Shown here: positions 35,178 through 43,233 of the stretch, piece by piece | Layout: every line of letters begins with the position of its first letter | Numbering within the stretch: the first letter of the stretch is position 1 | DNA from: Hoylesella timonensis 4401737 = DSM 22865 = JCM 15640 | GTDB taxonomy: Bacteria > Bacteroidota > Bacteroidia > Bacteroidales > Bacteroidaceae | Assembly (NCBI RefSeq): GCF_000455445.1 | Contig: NZ_HG417093.1 | Location: forward strand, 235,356 to 299,355 | Direction: 5' to 3' | Length of the DNA stretch: 64,000 nucleotides | Position numbers and translations under genes: made by a program | The notes under the pieces: generated by a model | Seen by the model: the letters and a program-made list of their open reading frames with translations, nothing else | Database searches by the model: none | Told to the model about the DNA's origin: nothing

Positions 35178-36326
35178 TTATCTCCCTCTTGATTTTCCTT
35201 TCCGGCTTTCAAATTCAAAGGATGTGGTATAGTCTTCATTCAGTACCAGACGGGCGTTGAACTTCTTGCCTGCCTTGCTGGTTAATCCTTTGAGAATGGG
35301 TGTACGTCCTATGGTTAGCAAATCCCGGATGTAGTCCTCGGTGAGAAGCGTTCCACAAACCTCACGGAAGATATGAAAGTCACAGTCCTCATGCCTACAC
35401 TTGGCGACCTTGGCATAGATGCCCACGCTCTCATTGCTACATTTGGGGCAGCGATAGGTGGAATAAGACTTCTGTTTGGGAGCCAGCGAGAGGAGTTCCT
35501 CGCAGATGGTACCAACGTAGGAGTTGATGCCTTGCGCGAACTTTTCGGGCGGCATTTGTCCTGCTTCAATGGCGGCAAGTGTCAGTTCCCAGCTCCCTGT
35601 CATCTCCGCATTGGCGATTCGCTTGTCCTTGACAATCTCATAGACAGCCAAGCCTTTTTCGGTCGGTATAATTGCTTTCTTGTCCCTTCGGATATAGTCA
35701 CGCAGGATAAGTGTTTCGATGATGTTGGCACGGGTAGCTGGTGTTCCTATACCGCATTCTGCCATAGCTTTTTTGCTTTCTGCATCCTCGACCTCTTTCC
35801 CAGCATTCTCCATTGCTGAAAGTAAAGTAGCTTCCGTATAGAGTGGTTTTGGCTTGGTCTTATCCTCGGTGATTTCTGCATCAAGTACAGGCAAGTTTTC
35901 TCCCTCTATCAGGTTTGGCAATGAAGACAAAACCTGTTCTTCACCCCCTTCTTTCTTTTCAGCTTCCGCTTCTTTACCTTTCTGCACGGCTTTCCAACCC
36001 AAGGAGATTTGTCGGCACGCTTTCCAAGCAAAAGTGCTGTTGCCGTCCGTGAAACGAACCAGCATACGCTCTTCCTCTGAATCGGGAGAAAATGCTTCGA
36101 TGAAACGATTGACCACCATTTGATAGATAGTTGTTTCATCTGCCGACATTCCTGAAGGCGTTTCCCCAGTAGGAATAATGGCGTGGTGGTCAGTTATCTT
36201 TGCATTGTCTACCGAATGGCGATTAAGTGGATTTGATAGTGAGATGCCTATCTTGTGCAGCAGGGCGGGTACTTCCTCGAAAACATCCTCACTGATGTAT
36301 CGGCTGCCTGTGCGGGGATAGTTCAT
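35178..36326 (-). CDS. Type IA DNA topoisomerase, N-terminally truncated
   Basis: 382 residues. The frame opens at NYPRTGSRYISEDV, the active-site segment of topoisomerase III-type enzymes, with the catalytic Tyr as residue 3. The Toprim domain and about 330 residues are missing; upstream DNA is the leader of the opposite integrase operon. The remaining gate domains (GIGTPATRANIIETLILRDY) and a C-terminal zinc-ribbon-like part (YRCPKCSNESVG, CRHEDCDFHIF) are intact. Without Toprim it cannot act as a topoisomerase. It marks the junction between the two mirror arms. Confidence 0.82.
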   Translation of the reverse strand: MNYPRTGSRYISEDVFEEVPALLHKIGISLSNPLNRHSVDNAKITDHHAIIPTGETPSGMSADETTIYQMVVNRFIEAFSPDSEEERMLVRFTDGNSTFAWKACRQISLGWKAVQKGKEAEAEKKEGGEEQVLSSLPNLIEGENLPVLDAEITEDKTKPKPLYTEATLLSAMENAGKEVEDAESKKAMAECGIGTPATRANIIETLILRDYIRRDKKAIIPTEKGLAVYEIVKDKRIANAEMTGSWELTLAAIEAGQMPPEKFAQGINSYVGTICEELLSLAPKQKSYSTYRCPKCSNESVGIYAKVAKCRHEDCDFHIFREVCGTLLTEDYIRDLLTIGRTPILKGLTSKAGKKFNARLVLNEDYTTSFEFESRKGKSRGR

Positions 36327-36457
36327 AGAATAATGACAATGAAAGAAGAAAGGGCAAACACGAACGGAAACACTTGAACAATAACAACTTATGCACTTTT
36401 CTGCATTTTGTGATATGGCAAGATTGAGCGAAAAACGGCAATAGTTCCGTTACCAAC

Positions 36458-36495
36458 TCGTAACCCATAGGGCACAAAGCAAAAAGGGGTTACGA
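36458..36495. repeat. Inverted repeat upstream of the arm-2 integrase operon
   Basis: TCGTAACCC (36458-36466) and GGGTTACGA (36487-36495) form a perfect 9-bp dyad with a 20-nt loop, near the topoisomerase break point. The 12-mer CTCGTAACCCAT here (36457-36468) also occurs at 7165-7176 in the leader repeat. Candidate attachment or binding site only. Confidence 0.4.
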
Positions 36496-36577
36496 ATTGA
36501 ATATAAACAACTGTGGCATAGGTTTTTATTCCTCATCTTTCATTTTTCTGCATAGCTCAAGAACTCTTGTTCGTATG

Positions 36578-36585
36578 TACCTTTG
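36578..36585 (+). promoter_or_regulatory. Promoter of the arm-2 integrase operon
   Basis: TACCTTTG (TAnnTTTG), 34 nt before the ATG at 36620. Confidence 0.5.
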
Positions 36586-36619
36586 CAAGCAAAGGAAATT
36601 AGAAAAAAATGACAGAAAA

Positions 36620-37840
36620 ATGAAAGAAAACAAACTGAAAGTCTCGTTTTTCACACAGGCTAAACGAGCGGACAAAAAAGGCATGGTGCCGCTTATCGGA
36701 CGGATAGAACTGGGCAGGAAGCATTCCGCCTTTTCCGCCAAAAAGAAAGTCCCATTATCTCTTTGGGATAGCAGAAAGCAACGTCTTCTCGGCAAGAGTG
36801 CCATCGCAAATTCTATCAACCGGTATTTGAATGAATGCACTGCACTCATTCATGCACGCTATCGGGAACTTTGCGAAAGTGGAGAGTCATTCACGGCTAC
36901 GGATGTGCGCAATGCCTATCAGGGACAGCTTTGTCAAAGCGCAATGCTTTTAGAGTGCTATGCTGAGTACCTCACACAGATTCATGAAAGAGTGGGCATA
37001 GACCGGGCAATGAAAACACTGGAGCTGCGTACCTATCAGCAAACTCTTCTTCGGGAGTATGTGCGTAGGAAATACAAGTTAAGTGATATTCCGCTCATGG
37101 AGCTGGATATTTCCTTTATAGAAGGCTATGAATACTTTCTGACAATAGACCGAAAACTGAAACGTGGCAGTATATGCAGTGCCTTGGCTGCATTGAAGGC
37201 GGTTGTGAACAAGGCTGTCAAAAATGGCATGATAGACATGTATCCGTTCATTGGTTACAGTTACGAAAAGACGAAAGGAACGCCGAGAAACATCACGCAG
37301 GACGACCTGCAAAAGATTATCGACCTGCCCATCAAATGGGAGAAATATCGTGTCGTCCGTGATTTGTTCGTGTTCTCCTGCTTCAGCGGTCTTGCCATTT
37401 CGGATATACGCAATCTCAAAGAGGAAAACATCATCATTGAGGAAGGAAAGCTATGTATTAAAAGCAAGCGTGTCAAGACGAAGACCCCTTTTCGCGTAGT
37501 AGTTCTCTCCCCAGCCAAGACCATTATGGAAAGATATAGGGGCAGACGTGCGGGATATGTATTTGACGTTCCCCCAAGAGACGTGGTTTACAATGCGATG
37601 CACCACATACAGAGAAGTATCGGTATGAAAACCCCTCTGACCTTTCACATGGCTCGCCATACTTTTGCTTCGGTCATTACCCTGTCGGCTGGTGTTCCAA
37701 TAGAAACCGTAAGCGGTATGTTGGGACATACCAATTTGAGAACGACACAAGTGTATGCAGCGGTCAATTCAGAAAGAATAAGACAGGATATGCAGAAGAT
37801 TCAACAACGGATAGAACACACTTTCACCTTAAAATTATAG
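36620..37840 (+). CDS. Tyrosine recombinase (integrase A), arm 2
   Basis: 406 residues from the ATG at 36620 (MKENKLKVSFFTQAKRADKK), chosen because it lies after the promoter; a longer frame from 36497 would run through it. Catalytic set: Lys in KRVKTKTP, HMARHTFASVI, GMLGHTN, Tyr in RTTQVYAAVN; the Arg-I position reads SGLAISDI. Homologous to integrase A of arm 1 but clearly diverged, so the arms are not a recent duplication. Followed after 3 nt by integrase B. Confidence 0.85.
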   Translation: MKENKLKVSFFTQAKRADKKGMVPLIGRIELGRKHSAFSAKKKVPLSLWDSRKQRLLGKSAIANSINRYLNECTALIHARYRELCESGESFTATDVRNAYQGQLCQSAMLLECYAEYLTQIHERVGIDRAMKTLELRTYQQTLLREYVRRKYKLSDIPLMELDISFIEGYEYFLTIDRKLKRGSICSALAALKAVVNKAVKNGMIDMYPFIGYSYEKTKGTPRNITQDDLQKIIDLPIKWEKYRVVRDLFVFSCFSGLAISDIRNLKEENIIIEEGKLCIKSKRVKTKTPFRVVVLSPAKTIMERYRGRRAGYVFDVPPRDVVYNAMHHIQRSIGMKTPLTFHMARHTFASVITLSAGVPIETVSGMLGHTNLRTTQVYAAVNSERIRQDMQKIQQRIEHTFTLKL

Positions 37841-37843
37841 CTT

Positions 37844-39106
37844 ATGGCACGCAGTACATTCAAGACATTGTTTTACATCAACCGTTCCAAACTGAAGAAG
37901 AACGGCAAATGCCCGATAATGGGACGAATCACGATAGACGGACAACAAGTACAATACAGTATGGGGTTGGATATCAATCCAAACAATTGGGACGCAAAGC
38001 ATGGCAGATGCAAAGGCGACATTGACGAAATGAAGAACATCAACCGCATACTGACAGAAAAGGAAGGACAGATACAAACCAAATACAATGAGCTGGTTTG
38101 GCAAAAGGGGTATGTAAGTGCAGAACTGCTCAAAAATTGTCTGACGGAGGATTCACAAAGCAATGGAATGCTCATGGAAGAGGCAGACCGTTTTATAGAG
38201 GAAAAACGCCCTTGTGTGGGAATTTCCATCGCCCAATCCACTTTCCGCAACTACATCTATGACAAGCAGCTCATAGTATCCTTCCTGCTGGAAAAATACG
38301 GAATGTCCGATATTGGTTATTCACGGTTGGACTATGGCTTTGTCGAAGAATTGGATTTCTATCTTAAAAGCAAGCGCAGATTATCACCTGCCACCATTCA
38401 AATGACGGTTATTTTCTTGAGAAAGCTCATCAGCATCGGACAACAGAAAAAATACATCCGCCGAGACCCGTTTGTGGATTTTAAGGCGGAAAAACCACGT
38501 GGCACGAGAAGGTATCTCACAACGGAAGAACTCAAGCGCATTTTGCAAACGCCCATCTTAAACAAGCAGTTCGAGCGAGCAAGGCAACTCTTCATTTTCT
38601 GTGCCTTTACGGGACTGGCTCGTGTGGATATGTTGCGACTGACACCTAAACATATCCACCATTATGATGACGGAACTTGTGAGATACGTATCAAGCGACA
38701 GAAAACGGACGTGGAAGCCATCATTCCACTTCTGCCCATCGCAAAGGAGATACTTGACATTCATATAAAAGGGAAACAACACGATGATTTGATATTTCCA
38801 ACATTGAACGTTAGCAAGGCATCTTTCGCCTGTATAAACATTGGTCAGATATGCCAAATTGAGAAGGGCTTGACCTTTCACATGGCTCGCCATACTTTCG
38901 CCACGACCATCTGCCTTTCCAATGGTATAGCAATGGAAACGCTCTGCAAGATGCTCGGACACAGCGACATTGGAACGACACAGATTTATGGAAAAATTAC
39001 CGACCTGAAAATCAGAGAGGACATGAACCGTTTGCAAGAACATAAAAGTAAGGCTTTTTCTGACTATACGGAAGCTATCGAAAAGCAAAACGCAACAATA
39101 TTTTAG
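37844..39106 (+). CDS. Tyrosine recombinase (integrase B), arm 2
   Basis: 420 residues. N-terminal arm-binding domain (STFKTLFYINRSKLKKNGK), core-binding domain and catalytic domain with Lys in KRQKTDVEA, HMARHTFATT, KMLGHSD and Tyr in GTTQIYGKIT; TGLARVDM replaces the canonical TGLR. It is the counterpart of 27719-29038. Intact, so arm 2 may still encode a working recombinase pair. Confidence 0.85.
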   Translation: MARSTFKTLFYINRSKLKKNGKCPIMGRITIDGQQVQYSMGLDINPNNWDAKHGRCKGDIDEMKNINRILTEKEGQIQTKYNELVWQKGYVSAELLKNCLTEDSQSNGMLMEEADRFIEEKRPCVGISIAQSTFRNYIYDKQLIVSFLLEKYGMSDIGYSRLDYGFVEELDFYLKSKRRLSPATIQMTVIFLRKLISIGQQKKYIRRDPFVDFKAEKPRGTRRYLTTEELKRILQTPILNKQFERARQLFIFCAFTGLARVDMLRLTPKHIHHYDDGTCEIRIKRQKTDVEAIIPLLPIAKEILDIHIKGKQHDDLIFPTLNVSKASFACINIGQICQIEKGLTFHMARHTFATTICLSNGIAMETLCKMLGHSDIGTTQIYGKITDLKIREDMNRLQEHKSKAFSDYTEAIEKQNATIF

Positions 39107-39126
39107 AAATCAGCAAAAATTTATGT

Positions 39127-39615
39127 ATGAAAACAGATAATAGCAAAAAGGAACTTTCCTATTTTCGATTGAAGTTGGAAAGCTATATGAGTGAACATCA
39201 CCCCGAGCGATTGGGAGACAAGGAGTTTATCACGGCAAGAGCCGACATAGCACTGACCGCCTACTGCGATGCCGTGGCGCAAGGTTTTAATCATTTAGAA
39301 GCAGAAAGAATAGCAAGTGAAGTGCTTTTCAGTGGACTGCATTTCTCAAAGTACGATACCCTTGTTTCTGTCTTGGAGGACGAGTTTGAGAGGAAACTCC
39401 CTGCACCGCTCCCCGAGAGGCTTTCGTTTTTATTGTTGGCGAACAAGGCTGTTCAAGCCACATTCGCTGGGTACGAACTGACGGACGAATTTGCCGCAAG
39501 CGAACAATACGACCGTCTTTACACCGAACTGACAGGCACGATAGTACTGCTCATCGAGAGCAACAACCTGCCAACGGTCAAACAGACGGAGGAAGCAAGC
39601 CCGAAGGCGTTGTAG
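39127..39615 (+). CDS. DUF1896 protein, arm 2
   Basis: 162 residues (LSYFRLKLESYMSEHHPERL, ADIALTAYCDAVAQGFNHLE), closely related to 27243-27710. Third gene of the arm-2 integrase operon. Function unknown. Ends before the conserved antisense-promoter and terminator block. Confidence 0.8.
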   Translation: MKTDNSKKELSYFRLKLESYMSEHHPERLGDKEFITARADIALTAYCDAVAQGFNHLEAERIASEVLFSGLHFSKYDTLVSVLEDEFERKLPAPLPERLSFLLLANKAVQATFAGYELTDEFAASEQYDRLYTELTGTIVLLIESNNLPTVKQTEEASPKAL

Positions 39616-39657
39616 GCAAAGGCGCACGCAAAGTTCCTGATGCCGTTTCTTATCGTG

Positions 39658-39665
39658 CAAAGGTA
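39658..39665 (-). promoter_or_regulatory. Candidate antisense promoter facing DUF1896, arm 2
   Basis: Minus-strand TACCTTTG pointing into the DUF1896 3' end, the mirror of 27176-27183. Confidence 0.4.
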
Positions 39666-39698
39666 CAACGGCAGCCTGTCTGCCCTGAAAGGTCAAGT

Positions 39699-39744
39699 CC
39701 TGCGGATGGAGAGTAGAATCTCCACCGCAGGATTTTTCTTTTTC
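39699..39744 (+). terminator. Rho-independent terminator after the arm-2 integrase operon
   Basis: CCTGCGGATGGAGA pairs with TCTCCACCGCAGG, followed by ATTTTTCTTTTT. Same structure as 27096-27142. Confidence 0.82.
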
Positions 39745-39945
39745 AAGGCGGTACTACAATCCTCAATATCCGTGCGGTCGTATTCATCTCTCCCAACCTT
39801 GCAGGGCAGGGCTGCCGTAGAGAGTATAGGCACTACAAGAATACGGCATACTCAGGCTCTTTGGACGCAAAAGCGAATGATAGAAACAATAGTTAGAACT
39901 AACGATTGTCTTGACAATCTTATTATATGACAAGCCATTTTTTAT

Positions 39946-40100
39946 ACAACTTATTGTCTGTACAATTTGTTGTCATAACAATTTATTGTCAAGACTATCT
40001 ATTGTCAAGACAAACTATCGTCATAACAAACTATCATCAAAACAAACTATCGTCAAAACAAAACTATCGTCAAAACAAACTATCGTCAAAACAAACTATT
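39946..40100 (+). repeat. Phased 16-bp iteron array, arm 2 (nine units)
   Basis: Nine consecutive units, eight of exactly 16 nt and one of 17: for example ACAATTTATTGTCAAG, ACTATCTATTGTCAAG and ACAAACTATCGTCAAA (several near-identical copies). The array runs directly into the hairpin at 40101-40132. Probably protein-binding iterons of the element; the target protein is unknown. No gene lies in 39745-40379. Confidence 0.75.
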
Positions 40101-40132
40101 GATAGTTCGACATCTCGATTTGTCGAACTATC
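40101..40132. repeat. Perfect 12-bp-stem hairpin, arm 2
   Basis: GATAGTTCGACA-N8-TGTCGAACTATC. Its conservation with arm 1 and its abutment to the iterons suggest a functional structure such as a recombination or replication site. Confidence 0.7.
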
Positions 40133-40268
40133 GAACTGTTGATAGACCAACAAATATGCAATAAAAGGAAAGAACCGGCACCTCATCTCATTACCGCAAT
40201 AACGCTGAGGGATTTTCTCGTGGTCTTTTCTCTTGTCTTCCTGACATTTCCCTGCTTTTCCTCATCCC

Positions 40269-40299
40269 TTGTAGCGATGCTCTTGACCACTTACTTTTG
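40269..40299 (+). promoter_or_regulatory. Promoter of the arm-2 HTH operon
   Basis: TTG at 40269-40271 (-33), 20-nt spacer, TACTTTTG at 40292-40299 (-7). The leader of 80 nt is conserved with arm 1. Confidence 0.6.
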
Positions 40300-40379
40300 C
40301 ACCCGATAAGTACGGCAACGGGCAGCATAACAGCTCCATTGCCGAGTAACAATATAGTAATCAAAACAATATCAAAGCA

Positions 40380-40649
40380 ATGAAACTCATTATCATCGAC
40401 CGCAAAGCGTGGGAGCGGCATCGCTCCGAATTTGCAGACTTTATCCACCGTGTGGAAAAACTCATTGGTAATCCTCCTAAGAACGAGCAATGGCTCGACA
40501 ACGAAGCCGTGTGCAAGCGTTTGGGCATAAGCAAGCGTACCCTGCAATCATACCGAGATACGGGAAAAATCCCTTTCTCCATGATTGGGCACAAGTGTTA
40601 TTACAAACAGACCGACATCAGCGAAATGCTGAATGAAGTCAAAAAATGA
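40380..40649 (+). CDS. Small HTH (excisionase-like) protein, arm 2, gene A
   Basis: 89 residues, HTH_17 type (WLDNEAVCKRLGISKRTLQS). About 80% identical to 26276-26545. Likely a regulator or directionality factor for the arm-2 integrases. Confidence 0.82.
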   Translation: MKLIIIDRKAWERHRSEFADFIHRVEKLIGNPPKNEQWLDNEAVCKRLGISKRTLQSYRDTGKIPFSMIGHKCYYKQTDISEMLNEVKK

Positions 40650-40656
40650 ATGAATT

Positions 40657-40968
40657 ATGGCAGAGAATGAAATCATTACGCAGGAAGACCCTCAGATGCA
40701 GTTATTTTCACAACTGATGGAAGGTACTTTGAAGAAGTTGGAGCGGTATTGTGCCACAGCTCGTCCGATGTTAGATGGCGAGGTTTACCTTTCGAGCGAG
40801 GAAGTGTGCAGCCACTTACGGCTCAGCACACGCACGCTCCAAGAGTATAAAAATGCAAGAATACTTCCATTCTACAAAATCGGAGGGAAGATACTTTACA
40901 AACAGAGCGACATACAAACAATGCTTGAAAAGTATTATAATCCAATACCGCAAACAGGTAAGTTATGA
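40657..40968 (+). CDS. Small HTH (excisionase-like) protein, arm 2, gene B
   Basis: 103 residues, HTH_17 type (SSEEVCSHLRLSTRTLQEYK). Counterpart of 25941-26255. DUF3408 does not follow here; instead a repeat-rich 250-nt stretch leads to the oriT-like block. Confidence 0.82.
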   Translation: MAENEIITQEDPQMQLFSQLMEGTLKKLERYCATARPMLDGEVYLSSEEVCSHLRLSTRTLQEYKNARILPFYKIGGKILYKQSDIQTMLEKYYNPIPQTGKL

Positions 40969-40985
40969 GTTAAGTTAAGAAATCA

Positions 40986-41065
40986 GTCGCGACTTAAGTA
41001 AAATGGTCAGTTATGACTTTGGTCAAAAAATTAGTTTCGACCTAAGTCAAAATTAACTTTAGTCA
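40986..41065. repeat. Degenerate tandem repeats (about 24 nt)
   Basis: Three or four imperfect units built on GACTTAAGTCAAAA (for example GACTTTGGTCAAAAAAT and GACCTAAGTCAAAAT). They occupy the place of DUF3408. No coding sequence seen in 40969-41340. Confidence 0.4.
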
Positions 41066-41223
41066 AAAATATGTCAGCTCATAAAGTCAGTAAGTCAAGA
41101 AATTAGTCAAAACTTATCTCTTGACTTACTTTTTGAACTTTGAACTCTCGTCTATCAAAAGCACCCCAGAAAGGTTGCTTTATGGAACATAACAAACTAT
41201 CTCTTTCTTTATACTGGCAAGGT

Positions 41224-41306
41224 GTGTCTTTGTACCACAAATTATCATTTGTACCACAAAGACCCTTGCCCCAAAAGGGGATTAAATCACTCCAAAGTCG
41301 TGATTA
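41224..41306. other. oriT-like conserved block, arm 2
   Basis: Reverse-oriented match of 25262-25345: two TTTGTACCACAAA direct repeats (41229-41241, 41248-41260) and a CCCC-N4-GGGG hairpin (41269-41280), with about four differences in 83 nt. Confidence 0.55.
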
Positions 41307-41340
41307 GATAACAGAATAAAACATAAGATTAGGCTAAAAT

Positions 41341-41713
41341 TAGAAGTAGCCAACAACAATCGTTACGGACACAGAGAGACAGAGGAAGTGCCATGCTGGG
41401 ATAGATGGGACACCCGTATGCCCGACGTGAAGGATCAGCTATGAGCCATCGACCTGTACAACAAATCGGGTGCGGTAAGCAAGTCCGATATTGTCCGTGC
41501 CCGAATCCTCGGGGAGAATTTCAAGGTAATCATGGTGGACAAGTTTGCCGTGGAATATAACCGCAAACTGTCCGAACTTACTACGAATGTTCACGGAATA
41601 GGCGAAACTACAATCAGATGGCGAAACTCTTGCACCTTATGACTGATAAGAACGTACAAAATCTTTTCCGTGAACTTATAAGTTTCACGGAAAAGTTCAA
41701 GTTACTTCAGTAA
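41341..41713 (+). pseudogene. Decayed MobC/MbpB-like mobilisation gene, arm 2
   Basis: WDRWDTRMPDVKDQL, an internal TGA, then YNKSGAVSKSDIVRARILGE and, after a further frameshift near 41610, MAKLLHLMTDKNVQNLF with the stop at 41711. It matches the intact protein at 24853-25254. No good start codon remains. Confidence 0.75.
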
Positions 41714-41924
41714 CAAACTGTGGAGTTAACAGAGGTCTATCGTCATATTCATATAACAACCCGTTGGCGGAATTAATTTAGTGCATATTTAATTCTGCCA
41801 ATGGGCCTGTTGTTAATGAAGTTTACGTATAGCAGAATGGTGAGTGCACTAATCTTGCCAATGATTCTGGCAAACAAACCATTCGTTATGCAAGTTCCAA
41901 AACGAAGTGCAATAAAAGAGTAAC

Positions 41925-41988
41925 CCTCGCCGAGAGATGCAGACGTTCTCGAAGCGTAGCGAGAGGTTGTCTGCATCTCTCGGCGAGG
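41925..41988. repeat. 20-bp perfect-stem palindrome inside the IS30 leader
   Basis: Arms 41925-41944 and 41969-41988 are exact reverse complements (CCTCGCCGAGAGATGC...), with a 24-nt loop containing a further TCTCG/CGAGA stem. No T-run follows on either strand, so it is not a standard terminator. It may block read-through into the transposase or form a cruciform. Confidence 0.7.
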
Positions 41989-42058
41989 AAAAAAACAACC
42001 AGCAATACAAATAAAAAAGGGAGACCTCTGTCTCCCCAAGATTAATTAACTTTGTATT

Positions 42059-43000
42059 GTGAAATATCATCAATTAACCTCGGAGCAAAGGTCGCAAATT
42101 TTCGCCTTACTCCAAAAGAAAACAGGGAGAAAAGAGATTGCCGCAATCGTCGGCATCAGTCAGTCAACACTATCACGTGAAATTAAACGCAACAGCACGC
42201 CATCAGGAAAGTATATCTGGACAAAGGCGCACGATATGGCTATGCAGCGCAGAAAGAGAACGGTAAAGAACGCCAGGCTCTCTAACGAATTAGTCTGGAG
42301 AATTAAGGAATATATCACCAATGACCAGTGGTCTCCACGACAAATATCAGGTTATCTGCGCAAGAATGAGAGAATAAGGGTGTCCCACCAATCCATTTAT
42401 AATATCATTCATAATGATACAACAGGGGAACTTGCCAAACACACAAGGCATAAGATGAAATACAGACATCGTCCCAAGGGCAGACATCTTCCAATTAAAG
42501 ACAGGTTGAGTATCCATGAAAGAAGTAAGGAAGTTGACGGGAAGAGATTTGGAGATTTTGAGATGGACTTGATCGTAGACCCTGACCAGCATGCCATACT
42601 CACACTGGTAGAGAAATCCACCAATATGCTGCTTATGCAGAAACTGCCATTTGGAAAGCAGTCAAAGCCTCTGGCAAAGGTAGTTAGGAAACTGCTGCTA
42701 CCATACAAGGATATTCTGAAGACCATTACAACAGACAACGGACCTGAATTTGCAGCACATAAGGACATTACCAAGTTCTTAGGCGTGCCCGTGTACTTCG
42801 CTGATCCATATTGTTCTTGGCAAAAGGGAGCTATTGAGAATACAAATAAACTAATCAGACAATATATACCGAAAAAGGATTCGTTTGAGCATTATACAGA
42901 AAAGAGAATTATGTCGATACAAAAAAAATTGAACGAAAGACCGAGAGAAAAATTAAACTTTTCTACTCCAAAGTGTGAATTCTTCAAATACGTTTTATAA
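42059..43000 (+). CDS. IS30-family transposase
   Basis: 313 residues from a GTG at 42059. N-terminal HTH (RKEIAAIVGISQSTLSREIK), then a DDE domain: DFEMDLIV, TTDNGPEF and GAIENTNKLIRQYIPKK, the IS30 signature. Promoter box TAACTTTG (42047-42054) ends only 4 nt before the GTG, so the mRNA is probably leaderless. Appears intact. Confidence 0.92.
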   Translation: MKYHQLTSEQRSQIFALLQKKTGRKEIAAIVGISQSTLSREIKRNSTPSGKYIWTKAHDMAMQRRKRTVKNARLSNELVWRIKEYITNDQWSPRQISGYLRKNERIRVSHQSIYNIIHNDTTGELAKHTRHKMKYRHRPKGRHLPIKDRLSIHERSKEVDGKRFGDFEMDLIVDPDQHAILTLVEKSTNMLLMQKLPFGKQSKPLAKVVRKLLLPYKDILKTITTDNGPEFAAHKDITKFLGVPVYFADPYCSWQKGAIENTNKLIRQYIPKKDSFEHYTEKRIMSIQKKLNERPREKLNFSTPKCEFFKYVL

Positions 43001-43233
43001 TTTTGCACTTGCTGGTTGACTCTGCGGTTATTTTCGCATGAAGATTCGTTGACGAGATTTTCAGAGAATTGCTTGCATATCTCAAGTTTTTTGACGAATT
43101 TTGTATAAAAGTTGTACACACGACGGTTTGAACTTAACGTATTGAATACTACTAAGTTACTAAAAATCGACGACATGTGCAACTTTTTATTCATGTTTAT
43201 CAACTTAAATTAATTCCGCCAACGGGTAGACTT

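Larger units (their letters stand above)
41759..43227 (+). mobile_element. IS30-family insertion sequence
   Basis: 1469 bp bounded by inverted repeats starting ACCCGTTGGCGGAATTAATT (left) with the reverse complement at the right end (to 43227). It carries one transposase. No clear target duplication is visible, suggesting later rearrangement. A 327-bp deletion derivative of the same element lies at 44415-44741. Confidence 0.88.

Noticed and set aside
39946..40100. CRISPR-like repeat array
   Set aside because: The 16-nt units are contiguous with no unique spacers, there are no cas genes, and the same array is kept in the mirror arm.
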